Below, in pieces: positions 8,678 through 17,560 of a DNA stretch of 64,000 bases. How positions within the stretch are numbered: position 1 is the stretch's first letter; the number at the start of each line of letters is the position of its first letter. The DNA is from Streptomyces sp. DH12 (GTDB lineage Bacteria; Actinomycetota; Actinomycetes; Streptomycetales; Streptomycetaceae): positions 248,001 to 312,000 of the forward strand of contig NZ_JAHWGT010000001.1 of assembly GCF_020873895.1 (NCBI RefSeq), read 5' to 3'. The translations under genes were made by a program, and so were the position numbers. The notes under the pieces were generated by a model that worked only from the letters and a program-made list of their open reading frames with translations, was not told the origin of the DNA and did no database searches.

Positions 8678-10042
8678 TCATACGGAACGCGTCTCGCCGC
8701 TGCGGTCGGCGTACGCCCGCGCCACGCTCCCCTCCAGGGCGGTCAGGACCCGGCAGTGCAGGTCGTGTACCGCCTCCGCGTCCGCCGCTGACACCGCAGG
8801 GGACACGGCGTCCCGTACGGTGCCGGCCGCGCGCCGGACCTCGTCCGCGCGCCCGGCGTCCTCGTGCACCACGACGGCGAGGTCCCGCAGCATGCGCAGG
8901 AGGGCGACGAGGACGGTCGGCTCGGCGGCGGCGAACCGTCCGAGCTGCCCGCAGGCCAGGTCCAGGTAGTAGCGCAGGTCCCGGTCCGGGACGATGGCGC
9001 GGGGCTCGCCCTGCGCGTCCAGGTGAAGCGTCGGGCCGAGACGGCGGTCCGCGAGCCGCACCAGCAGGTCGGCCATGTGCCCCACGGCGGCGGTCGCCGT
9101 CACGGGGTCGTTGATGCCGGGCGACATGGCCTTGACCGCGATGTCCTCCAGCTGCCGGAACCCGAAGGCGACGTCCTGGTCGAGGGTCCGTTCGTACGCG
9201 ATCGTGACGGCCTCGTGCACCGCGTCGGCGGTCCCGTCCGCGTCCGGTCGCGCGGGCGCGGCCCCCGGTTCGCGCGCCCAGACGGTGGCGAGCGGGGTGC
9301 GCGCGACGACCAGGTCCCCCGGGCGCGCGTCCAACCGCACCAGCACGTTGTGTGTGCGGGCGCACTCCACGAGGGCGCTGACGTCGACCAGCCGCACGAA
9401 ACCGCTGCGTGACGCGTACACGGTCACGCCGGCGTCCTCGTCCAGGCACACCCGGTCGGGCGACAGGGGCCGCGGGTCCTCCAGCGCGGGGTAGAACATG
9501 CCGATCGCCGTGGCCGTCTCCTCGTGCACCGCCCGCATCATGGAGTCCACCCGCACCTCGCGCACGATGTGGGTGAGGTAGGCGAGTACCGCGGCGAGCG
9601 ACGCCACGCCCAGCGCCATGGCGACCACCACCGCCGGCGCCGGGACGCGCCGCTCCGCGTCGAGGAACGCCAGCGTCGTGATCGAGAAGACGAACGTGCA
9701 CGTCAGCACCGACAGCACCGTCTTGGTGGCGCGGTCGCGCGCGTAGCGCCGCAGCAGCCGAGGGGAGAACTGCTGCGACGCCAACTGGAGCGTCACCACC
9801 GTCAGGCTGAAGGTGAGGGTCGTGACGGTGACCGACGTGGTGACGACGGCCTGCAGCGCCGTGGACGCGGAGTCCACGTCCCCCGGCCACAGCGCGGCCC
9901 ACGCGCTCCCCGCAACCGGCCGGATCCGCGCCAGCAGCAGCGCCACGCCGAACGCGGCGGCACCGGAGGCGGTGGGCCACCCCCACAACGGGCCCCGCGA
10001 CCCCTCGGCGCGGGGGGTACGACCGATCGGCAGCGTCATCAT
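8678..10042 (-). CDS. DUF2254 family membrane protein
   Basis: A 454-residue protein matching the DUF2254 family of predicted membrane proteins; no molecular function is established. Four hydrophobic segments fall in the first 170 residues. The family-like stretches are VTLTFS-type TTLTFSLTVVTLQLASQQFSPR, VFSITTLAFLDAE and THIVREVRVDSMM. The C-terminal soluble half includes QDVAFGFRQLEDIAVKAMSPGINDP, a conserved-looking block. ATG 10042 (followed by a second ATG) has GGAGG touching it, and a GTG 15 nt upstream with a better-spaced GAGGCGGGGG is an alternative. It is divergent from the ECF sigma gene. Confidence 0.85.
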   Translation of the reverse strand: MMTLPIGRTPRAEGSRGPLWGWPTASGAAAFGVALLLARIRPVAGSAWAALWPGDVDSASTALQAVVTTSVTVTTLTFSLTVVTLQLASQQFSPRLLRRYARDRATKTVLSVLTCTFVFSITTLAFLDAERRVPAPAVVVAMALGVASLAAVLAYLTHIVREVRVDSMMRAVHEETATAIGMFYPALEDPRPLSPDRVCLDEDAGVTVYASRSGFVRLVDVSALVECARTHNVLVRLDARPGDLVVARTPLATVWAREPGAAPARPDADGTADAVHEAVTIAYERTLDQDVAFGFRQLEDIAVKAMSPGINDPVTATAAVGHMADLLVRLADRRLGPTLHLDAQGEPRAIVPDRDLRYYLDLACGQLGRFAAAEPTVLVALLRMLRDLAVVVHEDAGRADEVRRAAGTVRDAVSPAVSAADAEAVHDLHCRVLTALEGSVARAYADRSGETRSV

Positions 10043-10218
10043 CCTCCAGCCATACCCCACCGCCCCCGCCTCGTACGGCTGCGACGCGGCCCCGGCCGGA
10101 CGCCCCGTGCCCCTCCGCGGGCGGACGGCGCCGGTGGGCCGGACCACCCGCCGGCAGTGCCCCGCCCCGCGGGTCGGCGGCCCCTCCGACCCAGCCGTCA
10201 CCGCGCAGGTGGCCCCGC

Positions 10219-10230
10219 TACGATCCGGCC
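10219..10230 (+). promoter_or_regulatory. -10 element giving a leaderless sigJ-like mRNA
   Basis: TACGAT (10219-10224) is followed by exactly 6 nt and then the ATG at 10231, so a start at +1 would coincide with the A of ATG. No Shine-Dalgarno sequence is present. The -35 region is GC-rich and unconvincing. Confidence 0.4.
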
Positions 10231-11175
10231 ATGCCGCTGACCATGAAGGACGTGCAACGGTTCGAGGCCGCGAGGCCCCGTCTCCAGGCCATCGCCTACC
10301 GCCTCCTCGGCTCCGCCGGCGAGGCCGAGGACGCCGTGCAGGACACCTTCCTGCGCTGGCAGGCCGCCGACGTGGACCGCATCGAGGTCCCCGAGGCATG
10401 GCTGACGAAGGTGCTCACCAACCTGTGCCTCAACCAGCTCGCCTCGGCCCGCGCCCGCCGCGAGACCTACGTGGGCCAGTGGCTCCCCGAACCGCTCCTC
10501 GACGGCGACCCCATGCTCGGCCCCGCCGAGACCGCCGAGCAGCGCGAGTCCCTCTCGTACGCCGTCCTCACCCTCATGGAGCGGCTGTCCCCCCAGGAGC
10601 GCGCGGTGTACGTGCTGCGGACCGCCTTCGACTACCCGCACCGGGAGATCGCCCGGATCCTCGGTATCTCCGAGGCGGCCGGCCAGCAGCTCCTCCACCG
10701 TGCCAGGAAGCACCTCGCGGACGGCAGGTCCCGCGCCCCGATCGACGAGGCCGCCGCCCGGCGGGTCGTCGAGGAGTTCCTCGCGGCCGCCACCAGCGGG
10801 CGGACCGAGCCGCTCGTGAAGCTGCTCACCGCCGACGCCTTCTCGGTCGGCGACGGCGGCGGCAAGGTCCCGGCGCGGGCCAAGGTGATCGACGGCGCCC
10901 TGGCGGTCGCCTCGTTCATGCGGGGCCTGTTCAAGCCCGCGCGGTCCAAGCGCGCCATCGTCGGCGGTTCGCCCGGCATCCACGTCACGACCGCCAACGG
11001 CGGCCCCGCCGTCGTGGCCGTCCTCGACGGCCGGGTCGTCGGCGTCATGTGCCTGGAGGTCACCGAGGACGGCATCGCCGCCTTCCGCAACCAGGTCAAC
11101 CCCGACAAGCTCCGGCGCGCCACCGAGCTGTGGGCGGCCGGCGACCACGGGCAGCCCTTCTTCCAGGCGTTCTGA
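10231..11175 (+). CDS. sigJ: ECF41-type RNA polymerase sigma factor with SnoaL-like C-terminal domain
   Basis: Extracytoplasmic-function sigma factor of 314 residues. Region 2 (about 8-75) includes AYRLLGSAGEAEDAVQDTFLRW; region 4 (about 110-165) includes LSPQERAVYVLRTAFDYPHREIA. A C-terminal SnoaL-like domain (about 172-295) carries the ECF41 marks DGGGK (208-212) and NPDKL (290-294), plus WLPEPL (84-89) in the linker. In characterised ECF41 proteins this extension regulates activity in place of an anti-sigma factor. ECF41 genes usually adjoin a carboxymuconolactone decarboxylase, oxidoreductase or epimerase target, and the next gene is such an oxidoreductase. The symbol is by resemblance to SigJ. 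Confidence 0.93.
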   Translation: MPLTMKDVQRFEAARPRLQAIAYRLLGSAGEAEDAVQDTFLRWQAADVDRIEVPEAWLTKVLTNLCLNQLASARARRETYVGQWLPEPLLDGDPMLGPAETAEQRESLSYAVLTLMERLSPQERAVYVLRTAFDYPHREIARILGISEAAGQQLLHRARKHLADGRSRAPIDEAAARRVVEEFLAAATSGRTEPLVKLLTADAFSVGDGGGKVPARAKVIDGALAVASFMRGLFKPARSKRAIVGGSPGIHVTTANGGPAVVAVLDGRVVGVMCLEVTEDGIAAFRNQVNPDKLRRATELWAAGDHGQPFFQAF

Positions 11176-11220
11176 CCGCGCTACGGGGCGCTCCCCGCCC
11201 AGGGGTGCCCCCGCCCTCGG

Positions 11221-11236
11221 TGTGAGCCGGTTCACA
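11221..11236. promoter_or_regulatory. Perfect CRP-type palindrome upstream of the FAD oxidoreductase
   Basis: TGTGA-GCCGGT-TCACA matches the cAMP receptor protein consensus TGTGA-N6-TCACA at every defined base. The symmetry extends to GGTGTGA...TCACACC (11219-11238). It lies between the ECF41 sigma gene and the oxidoreductase, 91 nt before the latter's ATG. I could not find the TGTCACA/CGTC pair described for ECF41 promoters here. Streptomycetes do have a Crp regulator, but binding at this site is inferred. Confidence 0.6.
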
Positions 11237-11326
11237 CCGCGTTCCTGTCAGCAAGCGGAGGGCCGCCCGGTTCAAGGGGTGTCATCACCCGACAGCAGAC
11301 CGGGCCCGCAGACAGGAGCAGGAAAA

Positions 11327-12535
11327 ATGCAGCACCGCATCGTCGTTCTCGGCGCCGGATACACGGGAGCCGTCGTAGCCGGCCGCCTCGCCAAGCGGCT
11401 CCACCGTGACGACGTCGCCCTCACCCTCGTCAACGCCGAGCCCGACTTCGTCGAGCGCGTCCGCCTGCACGAGCTGGCGGTCGGCCGCCGCCTGACGCCC
11501 CGGCCCCTCGGCGAGATGTTCACGGGCACCGGCGTCGAGTGCAGGATCGGCCGGGTCACCGCAATCGACGCCGACCGCAGGGCCGTCGCCGTCACCGACG
11601 CGGACGGCCGCGTCGAGGAGTTGGCGTACGACACCCTCGTGTACGCCCTCGGCAGCGGCTGGGACGACCGGGGCGTTCCCGGCGCCGCCGAGTACGCCCA
11701 CGAGCTGGCGAGCCGGCCGGGAGCGCTCCGCCTGCGCGAGCGTCTGGCCGACCTGGGCGCCGGGCAGCCGGTGGTCGTCGTCGGCGGTGGCCTCACCGGC
11801 CTGGAGGCCGCCACGGAGATCGCCGAGGCCCGCCCCGACCTCTCCGTCGCCCTGGCCACCCGCGGCCGCCTCGGCGGCTGGCTCTCGGACAAGGGCCGCG
11901 GGCACGTGGGGAGGGTCTTCGGCAGGCTCGGCATCACCGTGCACGAGGACGCGCCCGTCACCCGGGTAGAGGCCGACCGCGTCACCACCGCCGACGGCCG
12001 TATCGTCCCCGCCGCGGTCACCGTGTGGACCGCCGGCTTCGCGGTCCACCCGGTCGCCGCGGCCACCACCCTGGAGGTCGACGACAGGGGCCGGATCGTG
12101 GTCGACGACACGCTGCGCTCGGTCTCCCACCCCGACGTGTACGCCGTCGGTGACGCGGCCCTGGCGGCGGGCCCCGGCGGCCAGCCGCTGCGCATGTCCT
12201 GCGCGTCCGGCACCCCCGCCGCGTGGAAGGCCGCCGACGCCATCGCGGCCCGCCTGACCGGAGGCAAGCTGCCGACCACGCACATCCGCTACTTCAACCA
12301 GTGCGTCTCCCTGGGCCGCGGCGACGGCCTGATCCAGTACGTCACCGCCGACGACCGGTCCGTCGACGCCGCCCTCACCGGCCGGCTCGCCGCCCTGTAC
12401 AAGGAACTGGTCTGCAAGGGCGCGGCCTGGGGCGTCGCCCACCCCACCCTCGGCCTGCCCGCCCGCCGCCGCCGCGTCACCCGGGGCACCACCCGTACGG
12501 ACCCGGCCGCCACCACGGCGCGGACGACGGCCTGA
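11327..12535 (+). CDS. FAD-dependent pyridine nucleotide-disulfide oxidoreductase, NDH-2-like
   Basis: A 402-residue flavoprotein. The FAD-binding Rossmann motif is at the N terminus (VVLGAGYTGAVVAGRLAKRL), the NAD(P)H-binding motif near 145 (VVVGGGLTGLEAATEIAEARP), and the second FAD motif is VYAVGDAAL. No CxxxxC redox disulfide is seen, so it resembles type II NADH dehydrogenases more than disulfide reductases. The ATG at 11327 has AGGAG upstream. Its place behind an ECF41 sigma gene fits the known pairing, in which the oxidoreductase is the sigma factor's target. A perfect CRP-type palindrome sits upstream. Confidence 0.88.
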   Translation: MQHRIVVLGAGYTGAVVAGRLAKRLHRDDVALTLVNAEPDFVERVRLHELAVGRRLTPRPLGEMFTGTGVECRIGRVTAIDADRRAVAVTDADGRVEELAYDTLVYALGSGWDDRGVPGAAEYAHELASRPGALRLRERLADLGAGQPVVVVGGGLTGLEAATEIAEARPDLSVALATRGRLGGWLSDKGRGHVGRVFGRLGITVHEDAPVTRVEADRVTTADGRIVPAAVTVWTAGFAVHPVAAATTLEVDDRGRIVVDDTLRSVSHPDVYAVGDAALAAGPGGQPLRMSCASGTPAAWKAADAIAARLTGGKLPTTHIRYFNQCVSLGRGDGLIQYVTADDRSVDAALTGRLAALYKELVCKGAAWGVAHPTLGLPARRRRVTRGTTRTDPAATTARTTA

Positions 12536-12693
12536 CGCGAGCGGCCCTCCGTGCCGCACCCGGACGGCGTTGCCGTGGGCGCCGCCGATCGTTGGACGCA
12601 TCAGCCGCGGGGTTCGCCGCGGCCGAGTCCGCGGCGCCGGTGAGCCGCCGTCCGCGTGCGGGCTGGTGCGCGTCGAGAGGTCGGAGTGTCCGG

Positions 12694-13626
12694 ATGGGGT
12701 GTTGGCGCAGGAGGGTGCGGCGCGGTGTGCTGCGCACGCTGGTGCGGATGTACGCGGCGCTGCTGGTGCGGGGCCGGTTGTGGGACGGCGGGGCGGTGCC
12801 CCTGGTGGCCGGGCGCTACGGCCCCGAGGACGGACCGGCTCTGCCCCTCACGGTGCTGGGGGACTCCTCGGCCCTGACCGTGGGCGTGCTGGAGGGTCGG
12901 CACACCAACGGCGCGCGGCTCGCCGAGGACCTGGTCGCTGAGTCGGGGTGCGCGGTGGACCTGGACGTACCGGCCCGCGCCGGGGTGACGACGGCGGGCA
13001 TGGCCCGCCAGGTCGCGGCCGTGGCCGCGCGCGGCGAGCGGGGGGTGGCCCTTATCCTGATCGGCGGCAACGACGTGATGCTGCCCGTGCCGCTGCGCCG
13101 GTCGGCGGCCCGACTGGGCCACTACGTCCGCGTCCTGCGCGCGTCCGGCTGGGAGGTGGTGGTCGGCGCGTGCGCGGACATCGGCGCGGCCCCTGCCCTG
13201 CGCCGGGCGGCACGTGGACCGGCGAGCCGCCGTTCGCGGGCACTGGCCCGCCGCCAGACAGCGGCCGCGCTGGGGGCCGGGGCGGTGGTGGTGTCGCTCA
13301 CCGCGGAGGAGTTCCGCCGCCGGCCGGAAGACCTGTACTGCCCGGACGGCTTCCACCCGAACGCGGCGGGCTACCTGCTGTACGAGAAGCGGGCCCTGGT
13401 GGCGGTGGCGGCGGCCGGGCGCGTGGCCGCCGGCACACGGCGGGAGCTCGACGGGCGGCCGGACGCGGTGTTCCCCGACGAGTGGGAGGCCGCCCGGAAC
13501 GTCACGAGCGAGCCGGGGGCCTGCTTCATCCCCGCGCAGGCCGGCGGCCCGGTGAGCCTGCACCGGTACCGGCCACGGCGGGACGTGCCCGCGCCCGGCC
13601 CGGCCCTGGTGCCGACCGCGTCGTGA
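12694..13626 (+). CDS. SGNH/GDSL-type hydrolase
   Basis: An esterase-like protein of 310 residues. The SGNH blocks are in order: LTVLGDSSALTVGVL (Ser nucleophile in GDS), VALILIGGNDVMLP (Asn in GGND), and YCPDGFHPNAAGYLLY (Asp-X2-His). No clear signal peptide is seen; the N terminus RRRVRRGVLRTLVRMYAALLVRG could be a membrane-proximal amphipathic helix. The ATG at 12694 has GGAG 7 nt upstream. The C-terminal 60 residues are not part of the fold. Substrate unknown; lipid or acyl-sugar esters are usual for the family. It converges on the CocE-type hydrolase gene. Confidence 0.88.
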   Translation: MGCWRRRVRRGVLRTLVRMYAALLVRGRLWDGGAVPLVAGRYGPEDGPALPLTVLGDSSALTVGVLEGRHTNGARLAEDLVAESGCAVDLDVPARAGVTTAGMARQVAAVAARGERGVALILIGGNDVMLPVPLRRSAARLGHYVRVLRASGWEVVVGACADIGAAPALRRAARGPASRRSRALARRQTAAALGAGAVVVSLTAEEFRRRPEDLYCPDGFHPNAAGYLLYEKRALVAVAAAGRVAAGTRRELDGRPDAVFPDEWEAARNVTSEPGACFIPAQAGGPVSLHRYRPRRDVPAPGPALVPTAS

Positions 13627-13659
13627 CCGGCGGCCGGGCGGCGTCCCGCCACCCGCGGG

Positions 13660-15276
13660 TCACGGCTGCCGCGCGTCCCGCAGTGGCGCGGTCAGCCGTA
13701 CCGAGCCGGGAACAACCGTGATCGCGGCCCCGACGGGGCCCTCGCTCAGGTAGCGGTGGTCGACCGTGTCGAACACCACGCCCAGCCGGTGCCCCGCGGG
13801 GACGTCCCACGCCGTCGCCGGCAGGCGCACGGCGAACCGGAGCTCGGTGCCCGGCCGCCGGCCGGTGAAGGTGTACGGGGCGTGCGTCAGCAGCCGGGCC
13901 TCGCCCGTGGGGGCGATGTCGTACAGGTGGGCCACGACCGTCCCCTCGGGGCCGTCCGGCACCAGCACGCCCCGGACGAGTGCGTGCCCGCGCAGGGCCA
14001 CCGTCCGTCGCGACGGCGGGCTGGTGTACGGGGCGGCGGTCGGCGGCGCCAGGATCGGCCAGGAAGTCACCGGCGCCACCCCCGCGGCGTCGAGGGGCCC
14101 CGCGACCGGGAAGGGGCCGGATTCGGCGGCCGAAGGCAGCCCGGTGACCAGGCGGCCGCCGCCGCGCCCCCCGTCGAGGGGCACCGCCCGCTCCGCCTCC
14201 CGCAGCGCGGCCCACCCGGGGTACTCCTCCAGAGGCCCGCCGGTGCGCGGCTGCAGCACCACCGCCGGCCAACGCCGCCCCCGGTCGCGTCCGTGGTCGC
14301 GCACGTACCGGTCGAGCCAGGCCACGGCCGCCTCCCACGCGTCGGGCCGGTCCACCAGCCCCGTCCCGGCGGTGTGACTGTCGGCGTGCCCGCCGCGGTA
14401 CATGCGCAGCTGGCCGGGACCCGTCAACCGGTCGGCGAAGGCGCCCGTCTGGCCGGCGGGGACGATCGGGTCGTCCCATTCGCCCACCAGGAACACCGCT
14501 GTGCGGCGCCGGTTCAGGCCGGTCACATGGGATGCGGGCGACCGCTCCCGGACCCACGCCCCCGGATCCTCCGCCCTCTCGGACACCGCCGCGTCGAACG
14601 CCGCCTCCACCTCCGGCCCGTAGCGGCCGTCGACCCTGCCGAACAGTTCCTGGAACCGCACGACACCGGCAGCCCGCGTGCCGTTGATCCGGTAGCCCCC
14701 GGCCAACTCCGTCCACGACGACAGCGACACGACCGCCCTGAACCGACCGTCGTGCGCGGCGGCGTTCAAGGCGATGGCCCCGCCGTAGGAGGTCCCCAGA
14801 ACACCGACGCGCCCGGCGTCCGCGGACGTGTGCGCCAGCGCCCAGCTCAGGACGCTCGACGCGTCCGCGACGTCGGCGGGCCCCGCCAGGTCCGCCTGCC
14901 CACCCGACCGGCGGAATCCGCGCGGATCGTAGGCCACCACCACGTACCCCGCCCGCGCCAGCGCCCGGTAGCGCCGCACCAGCGTCACGTGGTCGAGCGG
15001 CAGGCGGATCCACGGGCCGGGCACGACCACCAGCGGGTGCGGCCCGCGCCCGGACGGCTCGTACACCGTCGCCGCCAACCGGGTGCCGTCCGAGGCCGGC
15101 ACCGCGGCGTCCCGTACCGACACCCGCCGCTCCCCATCCGCGTCCCCCGTGGCCGGTGCGTCGAGGAGGCTCGCGGGCGTTCCCGCGGCGGGGACGGGGC
15201 CGACGGCGCAGGCGAGGGCCGCGACCGCGGCCACCGCCCCCGCCCTCGGCCTGCCCCCGCGAAGGAAGCGGATCAA
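13660..15276 (-). CDS. Secreted CocE/X-Pro dipeptidyl peptidase (S15)-type hydrolase
   Basis: About 538 residues with an N-terminal signal sequence (IRFLRGGRPRAGAVAAVAALACAVG). The alpha/beta-hydrolase core shows LVVVPGPW, VVAYDPRGFRRSGG, the nucleophile elbow GVLGTSYGGAIALN and FLVGEWDDPIVPAGQ (Asp). The C-terminal domain (DVPAGHRLGVVFDTVDHRYLS) is the jelly-roll of X-Pro dipeptidyl peptidases and cocaine-esterase-like acylases. The likely start is a TTG whose last two bases are the first two of the glycosyltransferase TGA (TTGA overlap), implying coupled translation. No strong Shine-Dalgarno sequence is present, so the start is less certain than the function. Confidence 0.8.
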   Translation of the reverse strand: MIRFLRGGRPRAGAVAAVAALACAVGPVPAAGTPASLLDAPATGDADGERRVSVRDAAVPASDGTRLAATVYEPSGRGPHPLVVVPGPWIRLPLDHVTLVRRYRALARAGYVVVAYDPRGFRRSGGQADLAGPADVADASSVLSWALAHTSADAGRVGVLGTSYGGAIALNAAAHDGRFRAVVSLSSWTELAGGYRINGTRAAGVVRFQELFGRVDGRYGPEVEAAFDAAVSERAEDPGAWVRERSPASHVTGLNRRRTAVFLVGEWDDPIVPAGQTGAFADRLTGPGQLRMYRGGHADSHTAGTGLVDRPDAWEAAVAWLDRYVRDHGRDRGRRWPAVVLQPRTGGPLEEYPGWAALREAERAVPLDGGRGGGRLVTGLPSAAESGPFPVAGPLDAAGVAPVTSWPILAPPTAAPYTSPPSRRTVALRGHALVRGVLVPDGPEGTVVAHLYDIAPTGEARLLTHAPYTFTGRRPGTELRFAVRLPATAWDVPAGHRLGVVFDTVDHRYLSEGPVGAAITVVPGSVRLTAPLRDARQP

Positions 15277-16475
15277 CGGGCGCTCATCGGGCGGTCGGCG
15301 AGCGCCTTCTCCACCACCTCCGCCGCGGCGACCGCACCGCCGGCCGCCTCGATCTGCCGCCGCATCGCCGCCAGCGAGGCGGCGACGCCCGCGTCGCGGG
15401 CCACCGCGGCCACCGCCTCCCGCAGTGCCTGCGCGGTCGCCTCCTCCCTGGGCAGGTGCACACCCAGGCCCAACTCCGCGACCTGCGCGGCGTTCACCCG
15501 CTGCTCCGCCATCTGCGGCACCACCACCATCGGCACCCCCACCGACAGAGCCTCCATGACGCTGCCCATGCCGCCGTGGGTGACGAACACCGAAGCCGCC
15601 GCCAGCACGTCCATCTGCGGGACGTGTGCGTGCACCTCGACCCCGTCCGGCAGCGGGCCGAGCCCGGCGGCGGCGACCTCCGGGCCGACGCTCAGCACGA
15701 CGTGCCGGCCCTGGCCCGCCAGAGCCTCGACGCACGCCCGGTAGAAGTCCGGCCGCCGGTTGAACTGCGAACCCAGCGACACGTACACCACGGACCCGGC
15801 CCCCGCCGGAGCCCGCCACGACCCCTGGAAGGAGCGGTCGCCGATCAGGGGCCCCACCCAGTGCGCCTCGCCCGCCTGCACCGTCCGCGCCCGGCGCTGG
15901 AAGCTCTCGGGGAAGAAGGCGATGCACCGCGGCGGCGCGAGGGTCAGGGCGTGCACCCCGCCGACCACACCGAAGCTCTCCAGCGCCTGCGCGAGCTGCG
16001 GGAAGCCGGGGATGGCGGAGATGTCGTCCAACCCGAAGAACTCCCGCACCAACCCGTCGTAGGGGATGTGCGTCGGCGCCAGCTGCACCACCGGCACCCC
16101 CCACCGCGCGGCCAGCAGCGGGCCGGTCCACGCGTACACGTCGTACAGCACGACGTCCGGACGATCGTCCGCGTACGCCTGCTCCAGCTGCGGCAGCGCC
16201 CCCAAGTTGACGCCGAGCACCCGTGTGACGCCCTGCGCCATGTCCTCAGGGGCCTCGTCCTGGGGCGGCACGTCGTACAACACGGGTTCGGCCCCCACCG
16301 CACGCACCTGCGAGGCGAACTCGGCCGTCACCGCGTACGTCACCCGGTGCCCGCGCTCCACCAACTCCCGCACCAGTCCCAGGGTCGGCACCACGTGGCC
16401 GGCCATCGGCACGTTGAACACCGCCACATGCGCCCCGCAGGGGCGGAAGACGTCCGGCTTCTCCATCACACACAT
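15273..16475 (-). CDS. Macrolide-type UDP-glycosyltransferase (MGT/OleD-like, GT1)
   Basis: Transfers a sugar from a UDP donor to a small hydrophobic acceptor. Known relatives inactivate macrolides by glucosylation. The 400-residue protein begins VAVFNVPMAGHVVPTLGLVRELVERGHRVTYAV, with the N-terminal His (in GHVVP) that acts as base. The donor-binding region reads SVVYVSLGSQFNRRPDF, then HAHVPQMDVLAAASVFVTHGGMGSVMEALSVGVPMVVVPQMAEQRVNA. Starts at TTG 16487, ATG 16475 and ATG 16466 are all possible; the middle one is used. It forms a coupled pair with the downstream hydrolase. Acceptor unknown; resistance or xenobiotic glycosylation is inferred. Confidence 0.9.
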   Translation of the reverse strand: MCVMEKPDVFRPCGAHVAVFNVPMAGHVVPTLGLVRELVERGHRVTYAVTAEFASQVRAVGAEPVLYDVPPQDEAPEDMAQGVTRVLGVNLGALPQLEQAYADDRPDVVLYDVYAWTGPLLAARWGVPVVQLAPTHIPYDGLVREFFGLDDISAIPGFPQLAQALESFGVVGGVHALTLAPPRCIAFFPESFQRRARTVQAGEAHWVGPLIGDRSFQGSWRAPAGAGSVVYVSLGSQFNRRPDFYRACVEALAGQGRHVVLSVGPEVAAAGLGPLPDGVEVHAHVPQMDVLAAASVFVTHGGMGSVMEALSVGVPMVVVPQMAEQRVNAAQVAELGLGVHLPREEATAQALREAVAAVARDAGVAASLAAMRRQIEAAGGAVAAAEVVEKALADRPMSAR

Positions 16476-16977
16476 CCCATCGCTCAACGGAAGACCACTT
16501 CACCCCCTCAACGGGACACGGCAGGCCGGGAGACGCCCGCACGACGAGATCACCCATTCGAGCGCCCATGCCCCCGACCACCACGGTCCCCCCGCAGCAA
16601 AGGACCGCGAGCCGCCCCGAGCACACCCGATCAGTCGGCTCGGACTCAACCCCTTCACCGAAGCGGTCACCGATGAGGCGGGTACGTCGCACCACCTCGC
16701 GTGGCGACCGGGGCTCCACCGGGTGGAGGGCCCGCACCGCACCCCTCTCGACCCGCCTCGAAAGACGGCATCCCCGGCCGACCGAGGTCCGCGCCCGCCG
16801 ACGGCGGTCGGAGGGGCCGTGGCGGGTCGCCCCCGCAGGGGTCGGCGGCGTCACCGGGGTGACTTCTCCCGTACCCGAGGCCGCCGACCCCGAGGAGGTG
16901 ACCCGGCGCGGCCCCGACCCCACCCACCGGCCCCGGGCGCCCACGCGACGCCGCAGCAGCACCACGGCAGCGGACGT
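16476..16977. other. Gene-free region upstream of the glycosyltransferase
   Basis: No convincing coding frame, RNA gene or repeat. Frames present are rich in Arg/Pro and lack motif or start support. It must contain the promoter of the glycosyltransferase (minus strand); I could not identify clear -35/-10 elements. Confidence 0.5.
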
Positions 16978-17496
16978 TCACCCCCGGCCGCCGCCGGCCG
17001 ACGGGGCGACATACCAGAGCAGCCGTGCGACGCGCCCGTCGGCCGTCGTCCAGTCGCCCGCGGAACTGCCGACCCGGGACCACCCGGCGCGTTCGTAGAG
17101 CCTGATGGCGGAGGTGGCGCCGGCTTCGACCTCCAGTACGGGCGTGCGCCCCCGGTCCGCCGCCACCCGCGTCGCCTCGTCCAACAACCGTGCCGCCACG
17201 CCGCGCCGGCGGGCGCGGAGGTCGACGAAGAGCCGCGCGACCCCCACCAGGCGCCGGGCGGGCAGCCCCACCGCGACCGGCGGCGCTTCCATGGGGCGGG
17301 TGAGCGCCATGTGCCCAAGGACGTCCCCGCCGTCCACGGCCACCCACGCTCCCAGCAGGCCCGGGGGCGTCAGCCAGCCCTCGGGATCGACGGGCCAGTC
17401 CACCGGGTACCGGTCGGCCGCGTGGACGGTGGCGAGGGCCGCGACGCAGCCCGGTATGTCGTCGTCGCCGCGGGGACGTATGGTCAGTTCGCTCAT
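16978..17496 (-). CDS. GNAT family N-acetyltransferase
   Basis: A 172-residue protein with the GNAT fold. Motif A, the acetyl-CoA pyrophosphate-binding loop, is VARLFVDLRARRRGVAARLLDEATR (with RRRGVA matching Q/RxxGxG/A). Motif B includes LEVEAGATSAIRLYERAGWSRVG. The N terminus (LTIRPRGDDDIPGCVAAL) is a typical first strand and helix. Substrate is unknown. ATG 17496 is followed directly by the fold. The gene stands alone between a lipoprotein gene and the glycosyltransferase region on the same strand. Confidence 0.88.
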   Translation of the reverse strand: MSELTIRPRGDDDIPGCVAALATVHAADRYPVDWPVDPEGWLTPPGLLGAWVAVDGGDVLGHMALTRPMEAPPVAVGLPARRLVGVARLFVDLRARRRGVAARLLDEATRVAADRGRTPVLEVEAGATSAIRLYERAGWSRVGSSAGDWTTADGRVARLLWYVAPSAGGGRG

Positions 17497-17560
17497 CTCC
17501 GGATCCTGACACTCCGACAGGACCGGCGACGCACCCGCCCTCCCGCGCAGCGGGAGGCCG

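Noticed and set aside
13526-15013. Second minus-strand frame within the CocE-type hydrolase
   Set aside because: It is a shifted reading of the same gene, Arg/Gly-rich and without motifs.
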